From contig JBBQZU010000030.1 of the NCBI GenBank assembly GCA_038207425.1, forward strand, positions 1 to 36,282: a stretch of DNA of 36,282 nucleotides, read 5' to 3'. This stretch comes from JBBQZU01 sp038207425 (lineage in GTDB: Bacteria > Bacteroidota > Bacteroidia > Flavobacteriales_D > Cryomorphaceae). Positions 16,701 through 24,922 of this stretch are shown piece after piece. Each line of letters starts with the position of its first letter. Position 1 is the stretch's first letter. The notes beneath the pieces were generated by a model that made no database searches, was not told where the DNA came from, and was given only the letters and a program-made list of their open reading frames with translations. The position numbers were made by a program, and so were the translations under genes.

Positions 16701-17176
16701 TGCGTGTATTTAGAATTGTGAGGGAAAGGCATCTGGCTGAGGCATTGGGCGGCAATGGTGCTGCGCTTTCTGAGGGAAACCGATGGAACAGCTTTGGTAC
16801 CCGCTTGGTTTACACTTCTGATTCGCGTGCCCTTGCATTGCTTGAGCTTGCGGTGCACCTTGACCTAAGTGAAGACCTGCCCAACGACCGATATATGGTA
16901 GAAATAGAAATTCCAAACGGTTTTAAGGTTCTTGTGTTAGATGCGAAAGATTTGCCTGAAGGCTGGAATCAAAGTCCTCCGGGAGGGCTTACAAGGAAAA
17001 AAGGCGATGGATTCGTTATTGAAGCCGCTGCAGTGGTTATGAGGGTACCAAGCAGTATCGTTCCCAAAGAATCTAATTACTTGATAAATCCGGGCCACCC
17101 TGCGGCCGCCGGCGTTACTATTATTTCGAACGAAAGGCTGGACATAGACCAACGTTTGGAATACCGCAAAGCTTAA
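16700..17176 (+). CDS. RES-domain toxin (NAD-degrading)
   Basis: Toxin of the RES/Xre type II system. Characterised members (for example MbcT of Mycobacterium tuberculosis and the Pseudomonas putida RES protein) destroy NAD+, stopping growth. 158 aa, the usual size. Expected conserved residues are visible: Arg28 in GNRWNSFGTRLVY, Tyr38, Glu49 in ALLELAVHL, and a Ser in the RVPSSIVPKESNYLINP block (Ser118 or Ser119). GNRW and NYLINPGHP are strong family signatures, so the enzyme looks intact. It begins inside the antitoxin stop codon. A plain 3' region with a REP-like palindrome follows. The pair sits as an insertion between rsmG and an unrelated glycosyltransferase, as expected of a mobile toxin-antitoxin module. 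Confidence 0.9.
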   Translation: MRVFRIVRERHLAEALGGNGAALSEGNRWNSFGTRLVYTSDSRALALLELAVHLDLSEDLPNDRYMVEIEIPNGFKVLVLDAKDLPEGWNQSPPGGLTRKKGDGFVIEAAAVVMRVPSSIVPKESNYLINPGHPAAAGVTIISNERLDIDQRLEYRKA

Positions 17177-17594
17177 ATAGTATTTATGGTAGTCCGTTTG
17201 AGTTCACAAAAATGGCACTTAGGGCTTTATCACAATTTTTGCGATGTTACTTTCTGTTCAACCGGACTTTTTCTTTCGATTTTTTCGGCATAAATTTTCT
17301 GCAATTCGAGGCCAAAAGTTTCGCCAAATACACTGCCAAAGAGATGCTTCACCACGGGCTTATACCCGTGGTGAAGCACATTCAACCCCCTTCGGAGTTG
17401 TGCACAATCAGTGGCAGAAAGTACCGCAACCAATGATACTGCCGTGGCTAGTGAAACTTTAAGAAATACTGGCTCAGGAAAAGGTATACAAATGGATCGG
17501 CATAATATTAAATGTTGTGTAGTGGATTCGAGTGCTTCTTTTAGGTCTGAATTATTAGTGGCTTTGAAAACAGAATGGTGGTGTGTGGTTGCTT
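17177..17594. other. Intergenic region carrying a REP-like element
   Basis: No gene is convincing here. The region separates the convergent ends of the RES toxin and the membrane glycosyltransferase. Its only clear structure is the perfect palindrome at 17345-17378, followed at about 17384-17402 by a weaker CAAC/GTTG-flanked hairpin. Short open frames on both strands cross the palindrome and look like chance products of it. Confidence 0.5.
17345..17378. repeat. REP-like perfect palindrome, 14-bp stem
   Basis: TGCTTCACCACGGG (17345-17358) pairs perfectly with CCCGTGGTGAAGCA (17365-17378) around the six-base loop CTTATA. A second small hairpin follows within 10 bases. There is no T-run, so it is not a classical terminator. 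The form (GC-rich stem, short loop, intergenic, between convergent genes) matches REP sequences mobilised by RAYT/IS200-type transposases in many Bacteroidota. No transposase is present in the window. Confidence 0.6.
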
Positions 17595-19445
17595 TTAAGG
17601 CCGCCGCGTCAATTGACCGTAAAAATTAGGATTGGCCTCAAGCTTATCAACCTGCCTTCCTGCGATATTCATGGGCACTTTTTCCGGATTCCAGAGATAG
17701 ATTTTCAATTCTGCTCCTTTCATTTGATTTTCATTGGTAAAGGTATTCCATAACAGGATTTGATGCACTAGGCAGTAGTTTTCCAGATAACTGAATGCGC
17801 TGGTGCTCGCCATTCCTGAGCTCCAGTGAAGGCTCTCGCCGTTTTTGCGCAGGTCGAATACCAGATGAATATCGCTTGCCGGCCTTTCGGCAAATTGAAC
17901 CATAGCGCCTATCTCATCGCCGAAAGTAATATCGGCAGCGGGAAGCTGAATATTGAGCAAGTCTACATATTCAGCATCGGTATAGTGGCTGTCAGTTAGT
18001 GTAATCAGGTTATGGTAAAGTGGCTTTTCAGATATGCCAACCTTTCGGAAATGAAATCCTGAAAATATAAATCCATTGTACCTGTTTATTGAAGGGTAGG
18101 CGATATGTGCTGCATATACCAGTGTAGCATTGCGCCCATCGGTGTAAAATATATCGGCATCGCTTATGAGCATGGCGTTTATTTCTTCTGAAGCTGTGTA
18201 GTTTTTCTTATTGGTATTCAGAGCGGTATAGGGCAAGGTATCAGTTTGGATGTAGTACTCCAGATAGGTTGGCTCCTGATGTACAATGGCGAAGGTGCTT
18301 CCTGCTTCAGCGCTGAGTTCATTGAGGTGCTGGGCAGTTCGGGCGTAGGGCTGTCTGTGCATTACTTCGTAGTGTTTCCTTTCGGTAAAGAGCGACCAAA
18401 CGAGCATTATCGCTACCAATGCAGCTATCCATGCTGAAATACTTTTTGCCGGAAGGCTACCCGAAATTGCTATGACAAGCAGCGGGGTAACGAAGAAAAT
18501 GGTACCGTGATGGAGCAAAGGATTAACAAGGAGTGAGTAGAAGTAACCAAGCGCCAGCATGAATACAAACCAGGCTGTAAACAACAAGCCGGCCTTTTGT
18601 GCGGGTACTTTGCTTTTAGCGGCAGCGTAAAGGGAAATTAGAAGCAGCAAACTTCCTGCGATGGTGAGAATTGGGTTGTAGTTGAACAAACTCAGCATCC
18701 ACTCTAAAGCAAAATCTGGCTTAGGTGCGCCCAGATAGCCATCAACCCCGCCAATACCACCGCGCGAAACCTGCACCAACGAAACCTTCAGGTGGGGCAG
18801 GAATAGTATGAAAGCCAATACTGCCGAGCCTATATATTTTTTCAAATCGAGCCGGCGCCAGTAAATCAGCCCCGTGAACCAAACTACAATACCCAGCAAC
18901 CCGCTGAAGTAATGGTTGTACACTGAAAGGGCGATCATGAATGCAAACCAAAGGTGGATGACGTATTTATGCGCACCTTCGAAAACGATGCGGTACCAGA
19001 ACCAGACAAGTGCAGCGCATATCAGCATACCCGATGCGTAGGGTCGCGCCACTGTGGAGAACACCAGCACTACCTGACTACAAGCGAGAGCTGCACCGGT
19101 AATCATAGCAGCACCGTGCCCATAAATGCGAAAAGCAAGGTGGAAACAAATCATCAATGCCCCAAGGCTCATCAGTACGAAGGGAAATTTTACAACCCAT
19201 TCAGCATCGCCAAAAGCACTTACCCAGAGCCACATAAATACCTGCACGAGTGCTGGATGCATATCGGGTTCTACGCCGAGCTTGATTATCGAGAATAAGT
19301 CAGGGTGGTGTAAGCGTTTCCATGCACTGAGTTCATCGTTGGTAAAAGGCATATTGCTGAAATCCCAGAAGCGCAGCACCGCCGCCATAATCAGAAAGGG
19401 TAGGGCGTATGGGAGCCACTTGCGGCCACTTTCTTGTTCAGGCAT
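17595..19445 (-). CDS. Integral membrane glycosyltransferase, ArnT/PMT-like (GT39/GT83 type)
   Basis: 616-aa polytopic protein, probably a lipid-linked-sugar-dependent transferase of the GT-C fold. ATG 19445 (MPEQESGRK) is chosen because it precedes the first membrane segment (LPYALPFLIMAAVLRFWDF); the frame is open a little further upstream. Family features: the acidic loop NMPFTNDELSAW after helix 1, the second loop GVEPDMHPALVQVFMWLW, and about ten further hydrophobic segments up to residue 370. The C-terminal 240 residues are a soluble, mixed domain facing the periplasm. The start lies 8 bases inside the end of the ABC-exporter gene, so the two are one operon. This suggests joint work on an exported lipid or glycan, which is inference. 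Confidence 0.82.
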   Translation of the reverse strand: MPEQESGRKWLPYALPFLIMAAVLRFWDFSNMPFTNDELSAWKRLHHPDLFSIIKLGVEPDMHPALVQVFMWLWVSAFGDAEWVVKFPFVLMSLGALMICFHLAFRIYGHGAAMITGAALACSQVVLVFSTVARPYASGMLICAALVWFWYRIVFEGAHKYVIHLWFAFMIALSVYNHYFSGLLGIVVWFTGLIYWRRLDLKKYIGSAVLAFILFLPHLKVSLVQVSRGGIGGVDGYLGAPKPDFALEWMLSLFNYNPILTIAGSLLLLISLYAAAKSKVPAQKAGLLFTAWFVFMLALGYFYSLLVNPLLHHGTIFFVTPLLVIAISGSLPAKSISAWIAALVAIMLVWSLFTERKHYEVMHRQPYARTAQHLNELSAEAGSTFAIVHQEPTYLEYYIQTDTLPYTALNTNKKNYTASEEINAMLISDADIFYTDGRNATLVYAAHIAYPSINRYNGFIFSGFHFRKVGISEKPLYHNLITLTDSHYTDAEYVDLLNIQLPAADITFGDEIGAMVQFAERPASDIHLVFDLRKNGESLHWSSGMASTSAFSYLENYCLVHQILLWNTFTNENQMKGAELKIYLWNPEKVPMNIAGRQVDKLEANPNFYGQLTRRP

Positions 19446-21261
19446 GGGCGTGCTGTATGCGTTGCAGCTTGTTGTAAAGCCCACCTTCCAGGGCCATCAA
19501 CTCGGGGTGTGTGCCATATTCGGCTATACGGCCGTTTTCGAGTACTGCTATATGGTCGGCCTGGCGAATGGTGCTCAGGCGGTGGGCAATTACAATTGTG
19601 GTGCGGTCTTTCATTAGTGATTCAAGCGCCTGCTGCACCAGCATTTCAGATTCACTGTCGAGGGATGATGTGGCTTCGTCAAGTATGAGTATGGCGGGAT
19701 CGCGCAGCACTGCGCGGGCTATTGCGATACGCTGCCGCTGGCCTCCGCTGAGTTGCACACCGCGCTCGCCTACCAGGGTGGCGAACCTTTCGGGAAATGA
19801 CTCAATAAATCCGAGTGCATTTGCCTGCCTTGCTGCTTCGCGGATTTCATCGGGTGTGGAGCCCGGTTTGCCATAGCCTATATTTTCTTCGATGGTACCG
19901 TTAAAAAGAATTACTTCCTGAGGCACGATGGCAAATTGGGAGCGGTAGGTACTCAGGTCGTAGGATGTGATGTCTTTTCCATCGATTTTAATACTGCCTG
20001 AAATTGGATTATAAAACCGCAGTAGAAGTGCGGTGAGCGTACTCTTTCCCGCGCCGGATGGCCCTGCAATGGCCAGCTGCTCGCCCGGCTCTACGTGCAG
20101 GCTTACCCCTTGTATTACGGGTGTGAGCTCGCGGTTTTCGTAGTGAAAATGCACATCGCTAAACACGATATCTCCTTTAAATTTCGCCGGCTTTGCACCA
20201 GCAGTCAGTTTGATTTGTTCGGCATCGATGTCAATAATTTCTACCAGGCGCTCGGTAGCTCCCAAAGCACGTTGTATACCGGCGTAGAGATCGGGCAGGC
20301 TGCCAATGCTCGCCCCGAGAAAGATGGTATACATGATAAAGGAAACAAATCCGGCCTGGTTCATTTCTCCGTTTTGCGTAAGCAATACCCCTTGCCAGAT
20401 TACAAAAACGATAGATCCAAAAAGGCAAAGGATAATAAACGAAACAAACAGTCCGCGCCATACTGCTCCTTTTACCGCCAGATGGCGTATTTCGCTGGCC
20501 GCTGTTGCAAAACGGCCTATTTCAAAAAGCTCGTTGGTAAAGGCTTTTACATTTTGGATGCCCTGAAGGGCTTCTTCGAGTATGCTGTTTGACGTGGCAG
20601 CGGCATCTTGTGTTTGCTTTGACAGTTTGCGAATGTACCGCCCGAAAACGACGCCAAGAATTGCCACAACGGGTATTACGCTCAGCATGGTAAGCGATAG
20701 TTTTGGCGAAAGCCACACCAGCGCCGCGATGCCCACTACAATGGTGATGATTTGTCTTATAAATTCGGCCAGGGTGGTGGTGAAGGTGGTTTGCAACTGA
20801 CTGATGTCGGCAGCGATGCGGCTGGTGAGCTCGCCTACTTTGTTTTGGTTGAAAAAGGTGAGGGGCGCGGTAATAAGTTTGGCGAAAGCCGCTCGGCGCA
20901 TATCCATCAGGGCGTTTTCGGTGACTTTCGTGAAAAGCAGAATTCGGAAAAAGCTGAATATGGCCTGCGATGTGAATACCACGAGCAGGGCAAGGATGAT
21001 GCTATCCACAGAGGTGAAAAGGCCCTGGCTGGAAAGCCCGGCAGGGGCGTTGCCTTCATAGCCAATAAGCTGCCCAAGAAAGTAGGGGAAGAGCATGGCG
21101 GTAAGGCTGCTTAGAATCAGGAATAAGAAACCCAGCGCGAAGCTCCACTTGTACGGTTTGAGATAAACGAAAACTTTCGTCGACTGACGAAAATTAAAAC
21201 GACTTTTGCCGGTGGGTTTATCTTCTGATTTGCTCAATGCCTGTGGGCTGATTTGGTGCAA
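19438..21261 (-). CDS. ABC exporter, fused permease and ATPase (MsbA-like)
   Basis: Half-transporter of 607 aa that works as a homodimer to flip lipids or drugs. The membrane domain with six helices covers about residues 35-330 (for example FALGFLFLILSSLTAMLFPY). The nucleotide-binding domain (about 365-600) shows Walker A GPSGAGKST, Q-loop VPQEVILFNGTIEENIGYG, signature LSGGQRQRIAIARA, Walker B AILILDEATSSLD and switch His in IVIAHRLSTI. It resembles MsbA lipid A flippases in layout, but the substrate is not determined. No ATG is available: the frame starts at TTG 21261 (MHQISPQ). The next gene, a membrane glycosyltransferase, overlaps by 8 bases. Divergent from rpmH, with 132 bases between the starts. 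Confidence 0.93.
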   Translation of the reverse strand: MHQISPQALSKSEDKPTGKSRFNFRQSTKVFVYLKPYKWSFALGFLFLILSSLTAMLFPYFLGQLIGYEGNAPAGLSSQGLFTSVDSIILALLVVFTSQAIFSFFRILLFTKVTENALMDMRRAAFAKLITAPLTFFNQNKVGELTSRIAADISQLQTTFTTTLAEFIRQIITIVVGIAALVWLSPKLSLTMLSVIPVVAILGVVFGRYIRKLSKQTQDAAATSNSILEEALQGIQNVKAFTNELFEIGRFATAASEIRHLAVKGAVWRGLFVSFIILCLFGSIVFVIWQGVLLTQNGEMNQAGFVSFIMYTIFLGASIGSLPDLYAGIQRALGATERLVEIIDIDAEQIKLTAGAKPAKFKGDIVFSDVHFHYENRELTPVIQGVSLHVEPGEQLAIAGPSGAGKSTLTALLLRFYNPISGSIKIDGKDITSYDLSTYRSQFAIVPQEVILFNGTIEENIGYGKPGSTPDEIREAARQANALGFIESFPERFATLVGERGVQLSGGQRQRIAIARAVLRDPAILILDEATSSLDSESEMLVQQALESLMKDRTTIVIAHRLSTIRQADHIAVLENGRIAEYGTHPELMALEGGLYNKLQRIQHAHA

Positions 21262-21318
21262 AGGTAACCATGCACGGGGAGATGAGGTTTATGCAGAGAT
21301 AAATTTTACAAGATTTGT

Positions 21319-21349
21319 TTGGATGGAAAGTATTAATGTCTATTTTTGC
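21319..21349 (+). promoter_or_regulatory. Bacteroidota consensus promoter of rpmH
   Basis: TTTG at 21319-21322, a 19-base spacer, then TATTTTTG at 21342-21349, a full match to the Bacteroidota housekeeping consensus (TTTG, about 19 bases, TAnnTTTG). The gene starts 45 bases further on. This is the clearest promoter in the window and supports the phylum assignment. Confidence 0.8.
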
Positions 21350-21393
21350 ACTCCCTTTTTAGGAAATAGTATAACACGTTAAGCAGACCCGCG

Positions 21394-21552
21394 ATGAAAA
21401 GAACATTCCAGCCTTCGAACAGAAAGCGACGCAATAAGCACGGATTCCGCGAGCGCATGGCTTCTGCCAATGGCCGCAAAGTATTGGCGTCGCGCCGCCG
21501 CAAAGGCCGCAAACGCCTTACGGTTTCTGATGTGAAATTGCACAAGCGTTAA
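21394..21552 (+). CDS. rpmH: 50S ribosomal protein L34
   Basis: Small basic protein of the large ribosomal subunit, 52 aa: MKRTFQPSNRKRRNKHGF, then the family core RMASANGRKVLASRRRKGR and the end LTVSDVKLHKR. Length and sequence are typical of L34 in Bacteroidota, which carry a few more C-terminal residues than E. coli. It has its own consensus promoter and a strong terminator, so it is transcribed alone. In many bacteria rpmH lies beside dnaA, rnpA and yidC near the origin; none of these is here. Confidence 0.97.
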   Translation: MKRTFQPSNRKRRNKHGFRERMASANGRKVLASRRRKGRKRLTVSDVKLHKR

Positions 21553-21576
21553 TCAACGCTTCATAGAAAATAGTCG

Positions 21577-21613
21577 AACCGCCGCATCTAATAAAGGTGC
21601 GGCGGTTTTTTTT
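21577..21613 (+). terminator. Rho-independent terminator of rpmH
   Basis: Perfect 10-bp stem AACCGCCGCA (21577-21586) and TGCGGCGGTT (21598-21607) with an 11-base loop, ending in a run of eight T residues (21606-21613). It lies 24 bases after the rpmH stop. Confidence 0.92.
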
Positions 21614-21684
21614 CGCATTTATTCTAACTGCTTGTCACCTTCAATGAAAAGCTTTAAGCTGATCCACAATGATTTGGGGAATGT

Positions 21685-22047
21685 TTAGTCCTTGGAAATG
21701 TATGATTGTTCCTTATCATCAGCGGGTGCTCCCAGTGCTTCGTTGCAAATACCATACTGAAAGCACAGTGCATTGGATGCCCATACTGCGGTAATACCAC
21801 CTGCCGCATTTTCGGAAATTGCAATAAGTTCATTCAGCTCAGCAGCGTTTAAGTGGGCCATATCTCTTCCGGCTTCCCGGGCATTTTGCTGTAAAGCAAG
21901 ATAATCCTGAAGCAGGTTCCATGAAGCTGCCTGATCGGGGCTTAGGTTATGGGTATTGAGAAGTGCGTAGTTTGATACCGCGACTGGCAAGCGCTGTTCG
22001 TTGTATCTAATGTTTTGGTTTTGCATCATTGCTTTGTTTTTATGCAT
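21685..22047 (-). CDS. Fragment of a surface-protein C-terminal region (probable remnant)
   Basis: 120 aa without signal peptide and without a T9SS tail. From residue 20 it reads like the region that precedes the T9SS tail in long flavobacterial surface proteins (SNYALLNTHNLSPDQAASWN, LLQDYLALQQNAREAGRDM, then ELIAISENAAGG and ASNALCFQYGICNEALG). The segment encoded by 21714-21832 is identical at DNA level to one inside the gene at 23564-24359. After the repeat it ends in KEQSYISKD, unrelated to any sorting tail. The ATG overlaps the stop of the previous gene (TAATG), so it may still be translated. I take it as the broken end of an ancestral longer gene; a small functional protein cannot be excluded. 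Confidence 0.5.
   Translation of the reverse strand: MHKNKAMMQNQNIRYNEQRLPVAVSNYALLNTHNLSPDQAASWNLLQDYLALQQNAREAGRDMAHLNAAELNELIAISENAAGGITAVWASNALCFQYGICNEALGAPADDKEQSYISKD
21714..21832 (-). repeat. 119-bp identical direct repeat, copy 1
   Basis: Identical base for base to 23866-23984 (offset 2152). Encodes about 39 residues, from ELIAISENAAGG to ALGAPADD. The flanks diverge at once on both sides. Lies in the C-terminal part of the fragment gene. Confidence 0.97.
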
Positions 22048-23567
22048 TACTCCACCACCACCACCCGCTTACTCTCCGCATCACCATTCTGGTAGGTTAT
22101 CCTTAGCACATACGTACCTGCTCCCCATGCATTTGTGTTCATCGAAGCTTGGGTACCTGTAGCCGCCTGGGTATAAATAAGTCTGCCTGTGAGGTCATGC
22201 ACAGCGATGGACTTTAACTGCCGCCCGCCCTGCACACTTACCTGTACTTCGCTCCACGCAGGGTTGGGGTACACGCTTGCGCCCTTTGGCACGTCCACTT
22301 GCCAGGTACCGGTTTCGGTGTCACGTTTTATCTTTACAAGGTTAAGGCTTACCTGACCGTTAAAACCCGAGAACCGACCACCTATCAGAATAGAACCGTC
22401 TGGGGTTTCCAGCATGTCAGAGACATATATCAATGGCGGACCGAAATAATTGAACCATGGATGCAAAATGGTATCCATAAAAAGCAGGTTGGTTTCAAAA
22501 CTAACCGGCAATACTTCGCCGGTACTGTCTATTTCTGCCAAATAGGTTCTTGGAATGCCAGTGGCATAGTCAAAATTACCTCCGATAATATAGCCTCCAG
22601 AAGAAGTCTGAAGCGCTTTTTGAACTAACATAGCACCGAGATTTCCTGGTAGCCCAAGTTCCGGAGTGGGGTCTCTGTTAAGCCGCAGCGGGGTAAAATT
22701 TGGATCTAAGCTGCCATCAGGCATGAGTCTCCATGCTGCGGCAGTATCGAGCGGATTTGCTCTTGTGGAGTAAGGGTAGGATACCAACATCCTTCCCTGG
22801 CTGTCTATATGTACCGGATAGACTTCACCATAGTGACCAAAAGGAGACGTAAATGATGTATCAATAATACCCGACTTAAACATCATCGCAATCCGAGGAC
22901 AATAGTGGCCTTGAATCGTGTCAAACAATCCGGATATAATTAAACGATCTTGATTATACTCAGTTATCCTTCTAACATCCGCTGTTTGCGATACGGTGCG
23001 GCTAACAGGAACTAAAGGAAACCCTTCATCTAAAGAACCATCGGGGTGGTGACGTAGTATACCAGACCGGCGAAGAGAAATACCGTCCCAATGAAGAAAC
23101 AAGCCCCCGGCATACACCATGTCTTGCTCATCGGCCCAGCCACATGTGGATTGAAAAGATTCAAATGGTCCGTTGTTGGTTTCAATAAAGTTCCATACAC
23201 CGTTCAGACTTATTTTTCTGAGAGTGTAACCACCTCCCAACCAATAACCATCTGATGCGCGATAAAAATCAGGCCCAGAGCTGGTTCCTACCTGGAGCCC
23301 CCAGGTACCCTGAGCCCAGGAAGTGACGGGCTGTATATTCCAGTTCACTTTATGAATATATGGTATTTGAGGGAAACCTCCAGAAAAATCACCAACCACG
23401 AGCACTGTATTATCTGCAGTTTCATGGTAAAGTCTGAAGATGAAGTTCATGTACCTTGTTCCAATGTTGATCATTGTAGGGTCAATTACAAAATCCTGCC
23501 CAACAGTTTTCGCTGTGGGCAGGATGGTCATAAACCATGCGATCGGTATGATCAGGAAATTTCTCAT
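22047..23567 (-). CDS. T9SS-secreted protein with delta-60-like (propeller) repeats
   Basis: 506-aa exported protein. The signal peptide is about residues 1-24 (MRNFLIIPIAWFMTILPTAK then TVGQ). The body has repeats in the style of delta-60 or propeller proteins: LRHHPDGSLDEGFPLV, MFKSGIIDTSFTSPFG, WRLMPDGSLDPNFTPL, each preceded by a strand such as RLIISGLFDTIQG or GGYIIGGNFDYATG. The C-terminal 80 residues, from ASVYPNPAWSEVQV, form a type A T9SS sorting domain (IAVHDLTGRLIY, GTYVLRITYQNG). It is presumably displayed on the surface; its role is unknown. The start overlaps the upstream gene by 4 bases (ATGA), and its stop overlaps the next start (TAATG), giving a coupled three-gene set. Confidence 0.82.
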   Translation of the reverse strand: MRNFLIIPIAWFMTILPTAKTVGQDFVIDPTMINIGTRYMNFIFRLYHETADNTVLVVGDFSGGFPQIPYIHKVNWNIQPVTSWAQGTWGLQVGTSSGPDFYRASDGYWLGGGYTLRKISLNGVWNFIETNNGPFESFQSTCGWADEQDMVYAGGLFLHWDGISLRRSGILRHHPDGSLDEGFPLVPVSRTVSQTADVRRITEYNQDRLIISGLFDTIQGHYCPRIAMMFKSGIIDTSFTSPFGHYGEVYPVHIDSQGRMLVSYPYSTRANPLDTAAAWRLMPDGSLDPNFTPLRLNRDPTPELGLPGNLGAMLVQKALQTSSGGYIIGGNFDYATGIPRTYLAEIDSTGEVLPVSFETNLLFMDTILHPWFNYFGPPLIYVSDMLETPDGSILIGGRFSGFNGQVSLNLVKIKRDTETGTWQVDVPKGASVYPNPAWSEVQVSVQGGRQLKSIAVHDLTGRLIYTQAATGTQASMNTNAWGAGTYVLRITYQNGDAESKRVVVVE

Positions 23568-24359
23568 GGTGTAAGGATTACAGCACGGAGGCTCTCTACG
23601 CCCCCATCTTCATAGCTTAGCCTGATAAACACAATTCCTACAGGAAGTTCTTCAATGCGCAACAAAGGAGCTTCTACGCCAACCTGCTGACGCAGCAACC
23701 TGCCACTTAAATCAAATACATCCACCGTTTCGATGATGCGTCCTGATGGGGCCAGAATATTTAAAAACCCATTGGATGGGTTGGGGAATACTTTTGCTCT
23801 ATCTGCATTGTTGATGGAATTTGCAGTTGCACCATTTGCCGGTGCATAAGCCGGCTTTGGAGCCATATCATCAGCGGGTGCTCCCAGTGCTTCGTTGCAA
23901 ATACCATACTGAAAGCACAGTGCATTGGATGCCCATACTGCGGTAATACCACCTGCCGCATTTTCGGAAATTGCAATAAGTTCACAGTTTGGTGATGAAC
24001 TGCCTAAATTATCGAACGATTGACAGTCTATAACCTGATTTGTCTGATCGCGCACTGTAAAGGACCGGAAGTCTTTATCACCTGCAAAGCCTACAGCAGC
24101 ATACCCTGCAACAACTCCATTCTTTTTGTATTCGATCACATCAAAATACCAGTCTTCGTCAGATTCATGCTGTAGCGTACTGGAGCCATTCATAGCCTGT
24201 GGAGGCCACCATGCATCTTTCCACGCTATCTCTGGCGAGAGAAATGGTGATATTACTGGTGGGGTTTGTGCCATTACAGGCATGTTAAAAAGTATAATTA
24301 GCAAGCATGACAAAATTGTAAGTCGGCTAAAATTCGCGGGGGGGGGAGTAGAATTGCAT
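23564..24359 (-). CDS. Short T9SS surface protein with out-of-frame start (poly-C tract)
   Basis: Secreted protein of about 240-265 aa. The body reads cleanly: signal-type helix LSCLLIILFNMPVMAQ, then PPVISPFLSPEIAWKDAWWP and a strand GVVAGYAAVGFAGDKDFRSF as in the N-terminus of long flavobacterial surface proteins. It then jumps directly to the pre-tail region (ELIAISENAAGG, identical to the 21685-22047 fragment) and a T9SS type A tail (AKVFPNPSNGFLNI...). The best start, ATG 24357-24359, is followed by C9 on the minus strand (24346-24338) and runs out of frame to a TAG. With eight C's it would read MQFYSPPANFSRLTILSC, a natural signal peptide. In the present frame only TTG 24313 or ATG 24283 can start it. 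Phase variation, decay or a sequencing error are all possible. Confidence 0.65.
23866..23984 (-). repeat. 119-bp identical direct repeat, copy 2
   Basis: Identical to 21714-21832. Here it connects an N-terminal segment (ending SSSPNC) to a T9SS tail (beginning MAPKPAYAP). The reading frame is preserved across both junctions. Confidence 0.97.
24338..24346. repeat. G9 homopolymer tract at a start region
   Basis: Nine consecutive G on the plus strand (C9 in the sense of the minus-strand gene), 10 bases inside the frame opened by ATG 24359. It is the longest G/C homopolymer I noticed in the window. A change of -1 or +2 would join the ATG to the T9SS gene in frame. Confidence 0.9.
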
Positions 24360-24516
24360 CGTTTTGGATTTAAGGTTATAATAAAGGTAACCTAAATTAT
24401 TTTAAGGTTTATTAACAGAAAGTAAAGGATTGTGAGAAGGCTATTTCCATTTATCATCAGAGAGATTTGCGCTGTGCTTTGTCTTCATGACTCTGGGGCT
24501 ATGATCTCTGGTTTTT

Positions 24517-24852
24517 TTAATTAAACATTGAGATGTTATTTTTGAAGTGAAAACCAAGCCTGTATTCAGGCACTCTAGCCCCACAACTCTGCTCACTCCG
24601 TACTATTGCTGATAACGTCAATCTCGCTTCGGGAGTGGAGCATACTGGATGAAGTTCAAACACACCTTTATTTGCTTTTGGTAAATCATGTAAAAGGAAA
24701 TGATATTTCCCAATGGTTACAATAAGTCTATCACAGATTACCTGTTGATCAAAGAATGTACATCTTGGTTCTGTGAAACCACCTTGAAGTAGTATGGTTA
24801 CATGTGCTAGCGTGGAAAGAAGCCTATTTGGTAAGGTATAAGCATGGCTCAT
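24517..24852 (-). CDS. Hypothetical protein
   Basis: 111 aa from ATG 24852, with no family I recognise. The codon choice is ordinary for the region, and composition is mixed, with several Cys (5), His and aromatic residues: LLSTLAHVTILLQGG, KYHFLLHDLPKANKGVFELH, RVPEYRLGFHFKNN. There is no signal peptide or membrane segment. It diverges from the response-regulator gene with 70 bases between the starts. Roughly 150 bases between it and the T9SS gene (24360-24516) hold no gene. It may be a real small gene or a decayed one. Confidence 0.4.
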   Translation of the reverse strand: MSHAYTLPNRLLSTLAHVTILLQGGFTEPRCTFFDQQVICDRLIVTIGKYHFLLHDLPKANKGVFELHPVCSTPEARLTLSAIVRSEQSCGARVPEYRLGFHFKNNISMFN

Positions 24853-24922
24853 AAGTTTGTATTGTCAGGCAAACGACACATTTTGATGCAAGGAGAAGTT
24901 ACATTTCTCCCAAATCTTGGAA

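Noticed and set aside
17230..17433. Short open frames on both strands over the palindrome
   Set aside because: They read through a REP-like hairpin and have no proper start signals or homology I recognise.
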